Assembly (NCBI GenBank): GCA_947624205.1
Contig: CANQJI010000002.1
Span: 1-64,000, forward strand
Reading direction: 5' to 3'
DNA: 64,000 nucleotides
Source: an uncultured Akkermansia sp.
Lineage (GTDB): Bacteria > Verrucomicrobiota > Verrucomicrobiia > Verrucomicrobiales > Akkermansiaceae
The translations under genes and the position numbers were made by a program. The notes beneath the pieces were generated by a model, which was not told the DNA's origin, searched no databases, and was given only the letters and a program-made list of their open reading frames with translations. Below, piece after piece: positions 23,838 to 33,170 of this stretch. The stretch's first letter is position 1. Each line of letters opens with the position of its first letter.

Positions 23838-25637
23838 GTGGCTCGAATTCTTTCGACCGAGACATCTTCCTACATCAATAGGCAGGTAGAGATCTATGGG
23901 TCTAACAAGATCGGTCAGTTCTCCAAGTTCTTGGATAAGAACCCGATCTTTGTCACCTATTATCATATCAACACCACGAGAAGTCGTGCCGATGCCGGAC
24001 TACAAACCGTCAAAGAAGAAATCGCACCGAATTCTCCGCTTCGTTATAACAAAATTAAAGAATTCCCGATCTATGGTCTGTCAGATCTGAAACCGGATCT
24101 TCAATATGATGAAACCGGTGCCGACATTGAGATGGATCTGAGTGGTCTGATCATTCTTCCCAAGACAGTCAGACCAATCCCCGGAGATCATTTCTATGTC
24201 AAGTTCCCCAATACCGTAGTGGGTCTTCTTTTCCGTGTAACGAGCAAGCAGTACAATACGATCCAGTCGAATGACTTCTATCAGATCGACGCTGAGATCC
24301 GTGCTGTTGCGAAGGAGATGCAGAAGAATACCACCTACAAGCAGCTTGAGAAGCAGGTCGTTGAGGAATACACCTGCATCTTTGATAATATCGGAACGGA
24401 AGATTCCTGTATCATCTCGGATGATGCTCTGGGGAAGACTTCTAAGCTCGGAGATTATATCAAAGCGCTTCTAGATGGATATTATGATACCTTCTACCAA
24501 GCGGATTGTGGATCGTTTGCGGCATTGGGAATGTGGAATAATACACCCACGTATTTTTATGATCTGAATGTCATTCACTTCATGAAGAATACTGGGATGT
24601 GGAATAATGAGGACATCTACGATCGAGTTGTTGCCCTCACCTATGATGATATTCTGCCACCCAACTTCGCGAATATGTATCGCAAGTTGCTCTGGTATGC
24701 TGTCGAGAAGAGGGATCTAACCTTCTTGGCTCGTTACAGCTACTACGAGGCCTATGGTATAGTGAAGGATACATCACCCTTTGTCTATTACCATCCAGAT
24801 TTCTATGCAGAGACACCTCGTGTCTTTACACAAGCGTGCCCGATCAGCGATGCGGCATCTCGCCGTATCACTGGTGTGACTCGCGAGTATTGGCCGAGCG
24901 ATCTTACCAATGCATTACTCGATGAATCTGGATTGTGCATTAAAGATCCCAAGAACCAGTTGATCTATGATTACCTGACCGCCACGGATAAACTTACCAT
25001 CAACCTGGATGACCTAGCGACGATGGAATTCCGAATGACGATCGATGACTACCTCTATGGCCCAGTGCTGATCTATATTCTCTTGCAAGCTTACAACGGA
25101 TCCATGGGAAGTGGATCTGGATTGGAGATCGAACTTGTCGGAGAAGATGTAGAGAATCCTGAGGTTACGGAGGAGCAAGATATGGATCAACAACTTTCGA
25201 AATACGTTTCTGAGACGCTCATCCCGAAGGTTCGTGATGTCGCTAGGAAGATCGCGGATATGGAGGAGCGCAGCACGCAGGCTGTCACACAGGCAACCGT
25301 AAAGGAAGGCTGTGATCTCTGCGTCTTTACTCAGAACGCTACCATTCAGACAATTACCATTACACCCAGGAATGAACTCCAGGCTTCTGGCTGGACTCTC
25401 CTCTACAATGGAGAGATCCTACTACACGATGAATGTGAGTTCAAGAAGGATGAGACGATTCGGATTCATCCCAACCTGGCAATCAAATATCTGCCGGATA
25501 TTGCTCTTCGTTTTGAGTTCGATGACTATCCGCAATACTCCGATGGAGAAGCCACCGTCATCATAGAATATCTCTACGATGACGATGTGGGCAAATATGC
25601 CCGTGATCTACTAGAGGAATCCCTTGTGAATCCATAA
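23838..25637 (+). CDS. Probable virion protein upstream of terminase, GTG start
   Basis: Protein of 599 residues, family not recognised. GTG 23838 follows GAGGAGGTGTAATA. The N-terminal 450 residues are rich in Tyr, Asp, Phe; residues about 450-490 form a helical, possibly coiled-coil link; residues 505-590 look like a beta-sandwich (TITITPRNELQ, WTLLYNGEILLHD, ATVIIEYLYDDD). That layout and its place just ahead of an acidic protein and the large terminase suggest a capsid-vertex, neck or tail component. It lacks portal-like features I could name. Mass spectrometry of virions would settle it. Confidence 0.75.
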   Translation: MARILSTETSSYINRQVEIYGSNKIGQFSKFLDKNPIFVTYYHINTTRSRADAGLQTVKEEIAPNSPLRYNKIKEFPIYGLSDLKPDLQYDETGADIEMDLSGLIILPKTVRPIPGDHFYVKFPNTVVGLLFRVTSKQYNTIQSNDFYQIDAEIRAVAKEMQKNTTYKQLEKQVVEEYTCIFDNIGTEDSCIISDDALGKTSKLGDYIKALLDGYYDTFYQADCGSFAALGMWNNTPTYFYDLNVIHFMKNTGMWNNEDIYDRVVALTYDDILPPNFANMYRKLLWYAVEKRDLTFLARYSYYEAYGIVKDTSPFVYYHPDFYAETPRVFTQACPISDAASRRITGVTREYWPSDLTNALLDESGLCIKDPKNQLIYDYLTATDKLTINLDDLATMEFRMTIDDYLYGPVLIYILLQAYNGSMGSGSGLEIELVGEDVENPEVTEEQDMDQQLSKYVSETLIPKVRDVARKIADMEERSTQAVTQATVKEGCDLCVFTQNATIQTITITPRNELQASGWTLLYNGEILLHDECEFKKDETIRIHPNLAIKYLPDIALRFEFDDYPQYSDGEATVIIEYLYDDDVGKYARDLLEESLVNP

Positions 25638-25652
25638 AGGAGGACACGTATC

Positions 25653-26030
25653 ATGAGTAGGCTGATTAACGAAGTGAAGAAGAACATCGTGGCCATGGAG
25701 CAAGAGTCCGGCCTGACTGAGCTGATGGATGACGTCATCAATGACGATCTGTATGATGTCGATCCTGGCCCTGGCGAGCTCTATGGTGAAGACGAAGATG
25801 ATGACGGCCTGGACAAGGATCTGGGCGAAGATCAGGATGTCGATATCGATACCTGGCTCGATGAGCAGGGCGATGCCACCAGCGGCAATGGCTTTGGCCG
25901 TGCTGCCGGTCCTGGCAACCCTGTGAGCGGCGCTCGTCCTCTGATCGAGACCGATGAACCCATGTTCCAGTCTCGTCCTGTCGACTACGACATGGATGAA
26001 GAGGAAGATGAGGAAGACGAAGATCTGTAA
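25653..26030 (+). CDS. Highly acidic protein, 125 aa
   Basis: Not recognised. After a short amphipathic helix (residues 4-30), the chain is dominated by Asp and Glu, with a Gly/Ala/Pro patch in the middle and an EEEDEEDEDL end. ATG 25653 follows AAAGGAGGACACG. Its position between a probable virion protein and the large terminase, and its strong codon bias, would suit a scaffolding, decoration or DNA-mimic protein. No sequence family supports one choice over another. Confidence 0.75.
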   Translation: MSRLINEVKKNIVAMEQESGLTELMDDVINDDLYDVDPGPGELYGEDEDDDGLDKDLGEDQDVDIDTWLDEQGDATSGNGFGRAAGPGNPVSGARPLIETDEPMFQSRPVDYDMDEEEDEEDEDL

Positions 26031-26042
26031 CTGAAACCTATG

Positions 26043-26073
26043 AACGACCTGATACTTTTTGTATCAGGTCGTT
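26043..26073 (+). terminator. Hairpin ahead of the terminase gene
   Basis: A 13-bp perfect stem AACGACCTGATAC / GTATCAGGTCGTT with a TTTTT loop. It may stop most transcription before the terminase gene, lowering its level relative to the two upstream genes. Confidence 0.7.
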
Positions 26074-26116
26074 AATTTCATATCTCCAAACTTGATTCGT
26101 AAAGGAGGTCACTCCC

Positions 26117-28600
26117 ATGTATGAAACAAGTTACCGCAATATCTATCATGAGATAGAGAATCTGGGGGACGATGAAGGTCAAAATAAAGCCCCAGAAATT
26201 AGTGGCGGGGAGTTACCCGTATCTGCTCTTTTGAATCAAGATAAATTCGAAGCTCTCGCTCAGAACCCTAGTTTGGGGACTCCTGACATTCGAAAGTTTC
26301 AAAAGACGTATGATTTTAAAACTAAAAATACTTCTTTTCTAGAGCTCTATAAGGACCTCTATATGCTAGGGGTCAAGAATAATAAATTCTTTCTGGCGAT
26401 CTATGATCGAACTCTGATCGGAGTCGATCCCTATAGCCCTGGATTAACATTGGAGATGCAACTCCGTGTCTTCGCAGAATGTCAAAGAAATCCTTGGTAT
26501 TGGCTGAGAGAAGTGTGTAGAATCCCCGCTGATGGCAAACCTATTGAGATCGGTGGAGGAGTTCCTTTCAGGATCGATCGAACTTCGGTGGCCATGTGGT
26601 ATCTATTCCTCCACCATATTGATCAGTATGTCTGCAAGCCGCGTCAGACTGGTAAGACACAAGGCGCCTTGGCGATCATCAACTATGCATTCCTATATGG
26701 CGCTCGTGGTGCAACCGTCATGTTTACCAATAAAGATGGCGAGAATAACAAGATGAATCTGTATCGTCTGAAATGTCAGCGTGATATGCTTCCGGCTTTC
26801 ATGCAGATGCGTATGGGCATTTCGGATGATGGATCCATTACCAAAGAAAAGAATAGTGTCACCACATTCCAGAATCCGGTCAATAAGAATAATATTAAAC
26901 TTCTACCTCGTGCCAATAGTAAAGATAGTGCAAACTCCTGTGGACGTGGCGCTACCTCTGCAATCTTCTACGGTGATGAGGTCGACTTCTCCCCATACTA
27001 TACCACCATTCTAAACTCTGCTGCCTTTGCCTACGCAACTGCATCGGAAAATGCAATCGCAAACCATTCTATGGCTGGCCGAATCTTCACCAGTACCCCT
27101 GGCGATCTAGATTCCCGTGATGGCAAAGACATCATGGAATGGATCGACGGCATGCTGGTGTGGAGCGATAAGATGCTCGACTGGCCTGTGGCTAAGTTAA
27201 AGCAGGAATCCACCGCCATTGCCAGAGATGGATCTTTCCGTCGGAATGGTATTGTCTATGTCCAGCATACCTGGAGACAACTGAAGAAGACGATGTCTTG
27301 GTATCTCGAGCAGTGCCGTCTTGTCAACTATGATCAAGAAACGGTGCAGCGCGAAATCGACTTGAAGAGAGTCCATGGCTCCTCCATGTCTCCCTTCCGT
27401 CGAGAAGACATCATGTTTATCCAGGCGCATGTAAAAACCAAACCCCTTCAATCCATTAGTTTTTCGCCTTCCTTCGAATGCCCCATGAACTTCTACAAGA
27501 AGATGAAACGGAGCGTTCCCTATCTGATCTGCGTTGACCCTTCCGAGAGTCTGGCTCTCGATAACAACGCGGTCGAGGTATTGTCTCCCTATACCAAAGA
27601 GGTCGTAGCTGAGATGCAGAGCTCTTACATCTCACAGGAAGATCTCTGCATGACAATCGAGAAGTTTATGGCGAACGTATGCCCCAATGCAATCATCATC
27701 GTTGAGAATAATAAGGGTCGTGAGTTGATTAACCGTCTTCGTCGAGAGGATGGCCCTTTTAGAGACCGCGTGTGGTACGATACCGAGAAGATTCTGTCTG
27801 TCCAAGACAAGATCAATGTCTATGGCGAGCATACTCGATCGGCCTATGAAAATCGTGCGTATGGTGTCAACACCAATGGCAACACTCGTCCAGCCATGTT
27901 TAGTATTCTCGAACGTATGATGAATGAAGAAAAACAAAAGTTCTACACACCCTTTGTCGTGGATGACATCTGCGCTCTGATCCGTAAGCCTTCCGGAAAA
28001 ATCGAAGCTGCTCCTCAGATGCATGATGATAATATCATGGCACTTCTGATCGGACTCTTTGTCCTATACAATGCTTCGAATCTGGAAGAATTCGGATTGG
28101 TGAAAGGCGCTTTTGATCCGGACGAAGAAGACGTCACCGGTCTCAACTTCAAAATCAAAGAAGAGACTCGTCCTAAGACAAAAGAAGAGCAGGATCTGGA
28201 TACTCTCAAGAAGCTCCGTGATATGTATCCCAATCTTCCTCCGGATCTACAAGAGATGCTTAAGGATTCTCTCTTCTCGCAACATATCAAACTTCCCAAG
28301 ACCCGTGAGCAGCGAATCCAAGAGTCTTTCAAAGACAATCGCATTGCAGGGAAACTGCAAGAAGTTGTCCGTGATGATATGTCGGACGTTGCTCGTATTA
28401 CCCAAGAAGCCAGACGACAGCAGCAATCCGTTACTACCTTTATGGATACTGGCGAATTGGATCAGAATACTCCCTACGATTTCGTCGGCCCCGACTATGG
28501 TTTACAGCCAGAAGGCGGAATGGATGTAGAAGATTATCTCGATCAATTGGATCAACAGCGTTCTCAGAATCCTGGCTTCGACATCAACGATTATATCTAA
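26117..28600 (+). CDS. Terminase large subunit
   Basis: DNA-packaging motor: ATPase plus headful nuclease. Seen: adenine-side and Walker A region CKPRQTGKTQGALAI (about 173-187), Walker B area SAIFYGDEVDFSP (about 280-292), coupling motif IFTSTPGDLDS, and the RNase H-like nuclease with ICVDPSES (first Asp, about 470), IIIVENNKGRELI (second acidic residue, about 525) and MHDDNIMALLIG (third, about 635). The C-terminal 180 residues are a charged extension beyond the usual T4 gp17-like core, giving 827 residues. ATG 26117 follows AAAGGAGG. The nuclease triad appears intact. Confidence 0.92.
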   Translation: MYETSYRNIYHEIENLGDDEGQNKAPEISGGELPVSALLNQDKFEALAQNPSLGTPDIRKFQKTYDFKTKNTSFLELYKDLYMLGVKNNKFFLAIYDRTLIGVDPYSPGLTLEMQLRVFAECQRNPWYWLREVCRIPADGKPIEIGGGVPFRIDRTSVAMWYLFLHHIDQYVCKPRQTGKTQGALAIINYAFLYGARGATVMFTNKDGENNKMNLYRLKCQRDMLPAFMQMRMGISDDGSITKEKNSVTTFQNPVNKNNIKLLPRANSKDSANSCGRGATSAIFYGDEVDFSPYYTTILNSAAFAYATASENAIANHSMAGRIFTSTPGDLDSRDGKDIMEWIDGMLVWSDKMLDWPVAKLKQESTAIARDGSFRRNGIVYVQHTWRQLKKTMSWYLEQCRLVNYDQETVQREIDLKRVHGSSMSPFRREDIMFIQAHVKTKPLQSISFSPSFECPMNFYKKMKRSVPYLICVDPSESLALDNNAVEVLSPYTKEVVAEMQSSYISQEDLCMTIEKFMANVCPNAIIIVENNKGRELINRLRREDGPFRDRVWYDTEKILSVQDKINVYGEHTRSAYENRAYGVNTNGNTRPAMFSILERMMNEEKQKFYTPFVVDDICALIRKPSGKIEAAPQMHDDNIMALLIGLFVLYNASNLEEFGLVKGAFDPDEEDVTGLNFKIKEETRPKTKEEQDLDTLKKLRDMYPNLPPDLQEMLKDSLFSQHIKLPKTREQRIQESFKDNRIAGKLQEVVRDDMSDVARITQEARRQQQSVTTFMDTGELDQNTPYDFVGPDYGLQPEGGMDVEDYLDQLDQQRSQNPGFDINDYI

Positions 28601-28606
28601 AAAAGA

Positions 28607-28638
28607 ATGCCCTCTAACCGTGATTGGTTAGAGGGCAT
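28607..28638. terminator. Bidirectional terminator after terminase
   Basis: A 13-bp perfect stem ATGCCCTCTAACC / GGTTAGAGGGCAT with loop GTGATT, flanked by A and T tracts. It serves the terminase gene and the convergent leftward gene ending at 28650. The loop is the same as in the terminator at 12121-12160. Confidence 0.88.
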
Positions 28639-28649
28639 TTTTCATGCTT

Positions 28650-30311
28650 TTAGCAGATCGACAGGAATGTCAGATATTCATCGACAATCGTATCGATTGG
28701 GACATTCTCCAAGATGCGTCCGTCAATCGCCGGATCGGGATCGACGAGCATAAAGGTAGAATTGATGATTGTAGACAGTTTCTTGACAATGGGATTTTCT
28801 TTGGGAGTAATCGCAAAGAGCGGACGGTATTTGGGAACGATCACCTGACGATACACAGAAGAGGATTCCAGCTTTTCCATGAACTTCGTATTCTTGATCA
28901 TATTCTCCCGGAAGCGTCCACGAACTACAGAGCTCACCAATTGAGGGAGCAACACCATACCACATACCTGGAGATACTTCTTGAGGATAATGAGTAGATG
29001 GATGGTATCGCGCTTGGTGATAGTCTGGATTGCAGTGGAGCTATGGAAGAAAGAGCTGAAGAAGGTATGGAGGAAATGCTGGGTGAGGTTATTCAGACAG
29101 CAGTGTTCCATGTAGAAGTTGAACTCCTCATCGGAGATTGGAATTGCGAAACGCTCATAGATCTCTTGTAAGACGAGCTCATTATTCACATCATTGATCA
29201 ACTGATTGGATTCATCGATGCGATAAATGGTCATCTCAAGAGATTCTGCGTGGGTCAGATAATCATCAGAGTCGGATCCGCCAGAGTCAGCTTCAATCTC
29301 AATGGGTTTGAATTTGAAGTTTTCGAAGCGGAAGTGGTTGTAAGAATTGGTGAATACACCGTCAATGTACGATACAACCGACCGATCATATGCGATTTTG
29401 TAAAGAGACTTAACGAGAATGACATCATGGATCAGATACTGGAATTCATACTCAAAGGTGATACCATAGAGCTGCTTCTTCTTATTCCAGATCAACGAAT
29501 CCATTTTGTAGACACGTTCTAGACGATAGTTGATGAATTTGCAGATGGGGTAGAAAATCTTCGTATCTTCCGTCTCGAAGAGTGCCATGACTTCCATAAA
29601 GATCGAATCGAAAGCTTTGATATAATCGCTGCTTGCGATGATATTGTCATTGACATTGCTGAAGTGCACACAGAGTGGAAGAATAAGCCGGTACGCAAAC
29701 GATACAGCCAAAATCAATTTGGCTTCCTCGTTGGTAATCTTCGGCGTGCTACGATACTTTCCCTCATTGTCAGTGTTGATATTGACAGTATACAGATCGA
29801 AAGCCATCTGTTTGACCTGGCTTACGAACTGTGGTGTGATCACTCGCGTCAGTAGAAGATTCTTGAAGCTCTCCACTGACAGATCGGTGAATCGATCCAC
29901 CATATATTTCATAGATGCCATCGAGATCATGAACTTGCTATCTCTGTCGTAAAACTTGATATAGTAGTTTATGTGATGGCATACGTCATTCATTCGTGCT
30001 TTGTAATGATTCTTGTTGATTTTGAATGTCTCAAACTTGACGTGCTCTCCGCCTTCAATGAACTCAGAGAACTTTGCCCGTACGACGTCATTAACATATG
30101 CGAACTTAATATCTTCGGGCTGCATGTACGACTCGACCCACTCGTTGAGGCGAGGGTGATCGATCGGCACAATAATGATGGTTGAACCGGCGGAGGCTGT
30201 CGGACTAGAATCATACGTAGACGAGCCGTTTTCCACAGACACGGGGGCGACTGTAGAAGTGCTCGTCGTTACTTCCAGTGTGGCTTTGGGGTCTTTCTTG
30301 CGGCGTGGCAT
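28650..30311 (-). CDS. Unknown protein, 553 aa
   Basis: Not recognised. The frame opens at 30437, but ATG 30311 (MPRRKKDPKATLEV) follows GGAGGGAGGAATC and lies after the promoter 8-mer at 30345-30352, so the start is 30311. A basic head is followed by a Ser/Thr-rich flexible stretch (residues 10-45), then a long helical, Tyr/Phe/Ile-rich body. Codon choice is less biased and AT-richer than the terminase gene. The mix suggests a structural or assembly protein; large unknown proteins of this size in jumbo phages include nuclear-shell and inner-body proteins, but I see no specific match. Confidence 0.78.
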   Translation of the reverse strand: MPRRKKDPKATLEVTTSTSTVAPVSVENGSSTYDSSPTASAGSTIIIVPIDHPRLNEWVESYMQPEDIKFAYVNDVVRAKFSEFIEGGEHVKFETFKINKNHYKARMNDVCHHINYYIKFYDRDSKFMISMASMKYMVDRFTDLSVESFKNLLLTRVITPQFVSQVKQMAFDLYTVNINTDNEGKYRSTPKITNEEAKLILAVSFAYRLILPLCVHFSNVNDNIIASSDYIKAFDSIFMEVMALFETEDTKIFYPICKFINYRLERVYKMDSLIWNKKKQLYGITFEYEFQYLIHDVILVKSLYKIAYDRSVVSYIDGVFTNSYNHFRFENFKFKPIEIEADSGGSDSDDYLTHAESLEMTIYRIDESNQLINDVNNELVLQEIYERFAIPISDEEFNFYMEHCCLNNLTQHFLHTFFSSFFHSSTAIQTITKRDTIHLLIILKKYLQVCGMVLLPQLVSSVVRGRFRENMIKNTKFMEKLESSSVYRQVIVPKYRPLFAITPKENPIVKKLSTIINSTFMLVDPDPAIDGRILENVPIDTIVDEYLTFLSIC

Positions 30312-30344
30312 AATGATGATTCCTCCCTCCAACCTAACGAGCCC

Positions 30345-30352
30345 ATGATATA
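30345..30352 (-). promoter_or_regulatory. Putative phage promoter 8-mer (TATATCAT)
   Basis: Minus-strand TATATCAT 33 bases upstream of ATG 30311, immediately after the stop of the gene at 30358-31110. It is a good test of the start choice, since the longer frame would place the promoter inside the gene. Confidence 0.6.
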
Positions 30353-30357
30353 CCGCA

Positions 30358-31110
30358 TTAAATTTTTGAGGTTCGCTTTGTGGTCTTCGTGGTTCTCGTT
30401 TTGGCTGTTCCTTTTGTGGCCTTGGTGGTAGCAACACCCTCTTTTACGTTCGCCTTTTGGCGCGGCGAAGGAGCTGGGGTAGCAGGCGTTGCTTGAGATT
30501 GCTGGTATGCCGTCTTGGCAGAACGGAAATTTGCACTGGCGACATCCTGGGTTTGTACCAGATGTTTTAGGTTTGCCTCCAGGATCTGTGTTGCTTGGTT
30601 GACAAGATCCAATGGCTTCGTTGATCCATACTGTGTCTCAATCCGTAATGCCGTAATGTACAAACTTCTTTCATAATTGATGACATCGTAGGGATTGGAG
30701 CGAGAAGCTACGGTACGGCGAGTTGCCGCATTGTAGTGCGCTTCCAACCACGGGATGATCATCTTTTTACGAATAAAAAGATTGGCATACGTATAGATGA
30801 ATGACGGACAGTTGGAGAAGACTTTCATCTCACAATCGAGAATCGATTTTGCCTTCTTAACGTCATTTATATCCATCGCGATGACAATGTCGTAATGCAA
30901 ATTTGAATCATACTTTTGACCAGACTTTGATGGGAGTTTGAAATGAAACACGATCTGTCGTTTGCTTACATTGTAGCAATCGACAATACCATGGCCAGAT
31001 AGGCCAAGATCACGTGATTCATTTTGATACTGCTCTTTTAAAGCAGTAGCATCACCAGTCGCCGAGGCACCCTTACCCATAGGATTGCTAATATACTCTC
31101 GTAAGGTCAT
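30358..31110 (-). CDS. Unknown protein with histone-H1-like basic tail
   Basis: Protein of 250 residues; ATG 31110 follows CGAGGTGATTGACT. Residues 1-190 look like a folded domain with beta strands (RQIVFHFKLPSK; YDIVIAMDIND). Residues 200-250 are a low-complexity Lys/Thr/Ala/Arg/Pro tail (for example KATKGTAKTRTTKTTKR) like histone H1 and bacterial nucleoid proteins, and would bind nucleic acid without sequence preference. No family match for the folded part. A DNA-compacting or capsid-internal role is a reasonable guess. Confidence 0.72.
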   Translation of the reverse strand: MTLREYISNPMGKGASATGDATALKEQYQNESRDLGLSGHGIVDCYNVSKRQIVFHFKLPSKSGQKYDSNLHYDIVIAMDINDVKKAKSILDCEMKVFSNCPSFIYTYANLFIRKKMIIPWLEAHYNAATRRTVASRSNPYDVINYERSLYITALRIETQYGSTKPLDLVNQATQILEANLKHLVQTQDVASANFRSAKTAYQQSQATPATPAPSPRQKANVKEGVATTKATKGTAKTRTTKTTKRTSKI

Positions 31111-31186
31111 AGTCAATCACCTCGACTAAAAGCTATGATTAAGCTCGGGTTCTATGGCCGAAATTGTTTTACGCTTGTCGCAACGT

Positions 31187-31228
31187 CTTGTTTTTAAAAA
31201 CAAGCGTTACAGATACGGTAAATTACCG
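31187..31228. promoter_or_regulatory. Two palindromes ahead of a TTG-start gene
   Basis: CTTGTTTTTAAAAACAAG (31187-31204) is an 18-base perfect palindrome and CGGTAAATTACCG (31216-31228) a 6-bp inverted repeat around one base. ACGCTTGT at 31171-31178 can also pair with ACAAGCGT (31200-31207), so the RNA has competing folds. The pair lies in the divergent gap directly before the ribosome site of the gene at 31245. Operator or RNA switch are both possible. Confidence 0.5.
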
Positions 31229-31244
31229 AAAGGAGTCGATTCCA

Positions 31245-31595
31245 TTGGTTCAGTTCCCTAAAGACGCCCTGTCTGACGTAACCGCCAAGTGCGAAAATGT
31301 CCTGGCGTGGATCAAGTCCGCCCATGACAATCGCGCGCGCCCGAAGAACAGTGTGTACGACGAGATGATCGATACCATGCAGGAAGTCGTGGCTGCCCTT
31401 GGCAAAGCCGAGCCCGTCCCGACTGATACTGCCGATAAGCTCGCCGCTGTTACCGCTGAGAAGGACAAGCTGGCTGAGACTGCGAAAGCCAGAGAGAATC
31501 GCATCGCCGAACTGGAGGCGTGCATTCATGATCTGGAGAAGAACGCGCCTCCCAAGGGCTTCGTTCAGAAACTCGTGTGGGCTTTTACCCATTGA
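31245..31595 (+). CDS. Small helical protein, TTG start
   Basis: Protein of 116 residues. AAAGGAG (31230-31236) is followed by TTG 31245; the frame extends up to 31164 but without a site there. Residues 65-100 form a coiled coil (EKDKLAETAKARENRIAEL) and the C-terminus ends with an amphipathic helix (FVQKLVWAFTH). It is an isolated rightward gene in a leftward region, with a divergent regulatory gap and its own strong terminator, so it is probably separately regulated. Function unknown. Confidence 0.65.
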   Translation: MVQFPKDALSDVTAKCENVLAWIKSAHDNRARPKNSVYDEMIDTMQEVVAALGKAEPVPTDTADKLAAVTAEKDKLAETAKARENRIAELEACIHDLEKNAPPKGFVQKLVWAFTH

Positions 31596-31601
31596 AGGGC
31601 T

Positions 31602-31641
31602 AATCTCCCTCTTACCTAAATGAGATGGTAAGAGGGAGATT
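31602..31641 (+). terminator. Terminator of the TTG-start gene
   Basis: A 15-bp perfect stem AATCTCCCTCTTACC / GGTAAGAGGGAGATT followed by GAGTTTTAT. Confidence 0.8.
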
Positions 31642-31653
31642 GAGTTTTATAAT

Positions 31654-31687
31654 AAAAAAGAAGGTGGCCTGCGCCACCTTCTTTTTG
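31654..31687 (-). terminator. Terminator of the 149-aa gene
   Basis: A perfect stem AAAAAGAAGGTGGC / GCCACCTTCTTTTT with a short CTGC loop, just past the stop at 31691 in the leftward direction. It stands back to back with the rightward terminator at 31602-31641. Confidence 0.85.
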
Positions 31688-31690
31688 CTC

Positions 31691-32140
31691 TCAAACGTAT
31701 TCCATCTTGACACCGTGCGGCGCCAACCAAACCACCCAGGGAATCAGATCGGAATCCCCAGGCAGGTTGTTACGCTGCTCCAGAGGCAAGCTGGTGCGTT
31801 TGATCGGGGGAACTGTGTTGCCGCTCTTGTCGCGCTTCTTCCGGATGGCATACATGTCCCAGCCAACTTTGGCATAGGTATCACGCAGCGCATTGGAGAG
31901 CGCTTCAAGCGCTTTCTTGTACTCGGGCTGACGATCGTTGAGCAGGAATTCGATCGCCAGAACGTCGCGCTTGGTTGTGGTATCCACCTTCACCGTCATG
32001 ATGGAGTAGGAACCATTACGAAGCGCAGCGTTGATCTGGTTGACAGCGCTGCTGTAGAAGCAGGCGTTGCCGCAGATCGTATCGAGGAATTGATGGACGG
32101 ACACGGGGGCTGGATCGTTATACGTTTCGGTGAATGGCAT
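31691..32140 (-). CDS. Unknown protein, 149 aa
   Basis: Not recognised. ATG 32140 (MPFTETYNDP) follows GAAGGAG at spacing 9; the longer frame starts with TTG inside the site. A small alpha/beta protein with TIMTVKVDTTTK-like strands; no motif. It follows the 305-residue gene by 35 bases and probably shares its promoter. Confidence 0.72.
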   Translation of the reverse strand: MPFTETYNDPAPVSVHQFLDTICGNACFYSSAVNQINAALRNGSYSIMTVKVDTTTKRDVLAIEFLLNDRQPEYKKALEALSNALRDTYAKVGWDMYAIRKKRDKSGNTVPPIKRTSLPLEQRNNLPGDSDLIPWVVWLAPHGVKMEYV

Positions 32141-32175
32141 GAAAGACAACTCCTTCGTATTTTAATGATAGAGTA

Positions 32176-33093
32176 TTACTCGACAGGCTTAAGTTTTTCG
32201 AGAGGATCCGCATCGGGCTGATCGTTCGGAGTCGGGATCAACCCAACTGCCTGGACGTTCTTCTTGGTCGTGGTCTTGCGGGTTCTCTTAGCAGGGGCTT
32301 TGGAAACTTCGGGTTCTTCGACGTTGATCTTGACCGGATAACTGATCTTCACGGTCGAATCGATGGTCTGGATGCGATAGCCGTTAACCACGCCAAGACC
32401 CTTGAAGATCCGCTGCGGCATCTTCTGATACGGATCCGAGGTGTCATGGATGAACATGGTCTGGAACGGGATCTCGGAGCGCCAGCCCAGGAACGCATGG
32501 CCATGAACATCGCGAGGATCAAAGCCGGCGAGAGCCTTGATGCCATCGAGATAGAAGTCGATGATGTCGTCGACAGCCCATCCGGCGAAGTACTTCATCG
32601 AATAGAGGACAAAGACATTCCAGGAATCCGGATCGGGCATGTCGTTGCGGGGAACGGCGATGGCAAACGAGGAAATCCAGCTGCCGTAGTGAGCATAGGC
32701 TTCCAGTGCCAGATCGACGTGCTTGCCGTTGTCGATGAAGCCGAGCAGCAGGCCAGTGCCACCGTCGACCTCAACAGCTTGGGCAAAGAAATCTTCGTCG
32801 GGATCTTCGCCATCGAACAGGACACGCATTCCGGTATACGTGTCATCGCCATAGTCGGTCATGGCGTAGCTCAGAACTTCGGCCGGCTTGATGAACTGTC
32901 GATCATGACTGTTGTCTTCTTCATCGGGGACTTCGACGGGCTCATCGACAGTGGCCTGCAGTTTGTCATCGAGCTCTTCGAGGGCCATTTCGTACGGGTA
33001 TCTCTCGTCGTCATCATCATCGATCGGCCCATACCCAAAAGTGACGGGGCGGACATGCATAGTGGGATCATTCGAATAGTGGGGAACTCTCAT
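32176..33093 (-). CDS. Unknown protein, 305 aa
   Basis: Not recognised. ATG 33093 follows TAAGGAGGTAAACC. The first 70 residues are acidic (DDDDDERYPYEMALEELDD), the centre is a mixed alpha/beta domain rich in aromatic residues, and residues 260-305 are a basic and Pro-rich tail (SKAPAKRTRKTTTKKN). Own promoter 8-mer at 33171-33178. Strong codon bias suggests abundance; virion or nucleoid role possible. Confidence 0.75.
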   Translation of the reverse strand: MRVPHYSNDPTMHVRPVTFGYGPIDDDDDERYPYEMALEELDDKLQATVDEPVEVPDEEDNSHDRQFIKPAEVLSYAMTDYGDDTYTGMRVLFDGEDPDEDFFAQAVEVDGGTGLLLGFIDNGKHVDLALEAYAHYGSWISSFAIAVPRNDMPDPDSWNVFVLYSMKYFAGWAVDDIIDFYLDGIKALAGFDPRDVHGHAFLGWRSEIPFQTMFIHDTSDPYQKMPQRIFKGLGVVNGYRIQTIDSTVKISYPVKINVEEPEVSKAPAKRTRKTTTKKNVQAVGLIPTPNDQPDADPLEKLKPVE

Positions 33094-33170
33094 GGTTTAC
33101 CTCCTTAGAATTTGGAACGGATTTGTTCGACGTTGAAATGAATGAATTTTATCCATCTCAGCTTACCCAA

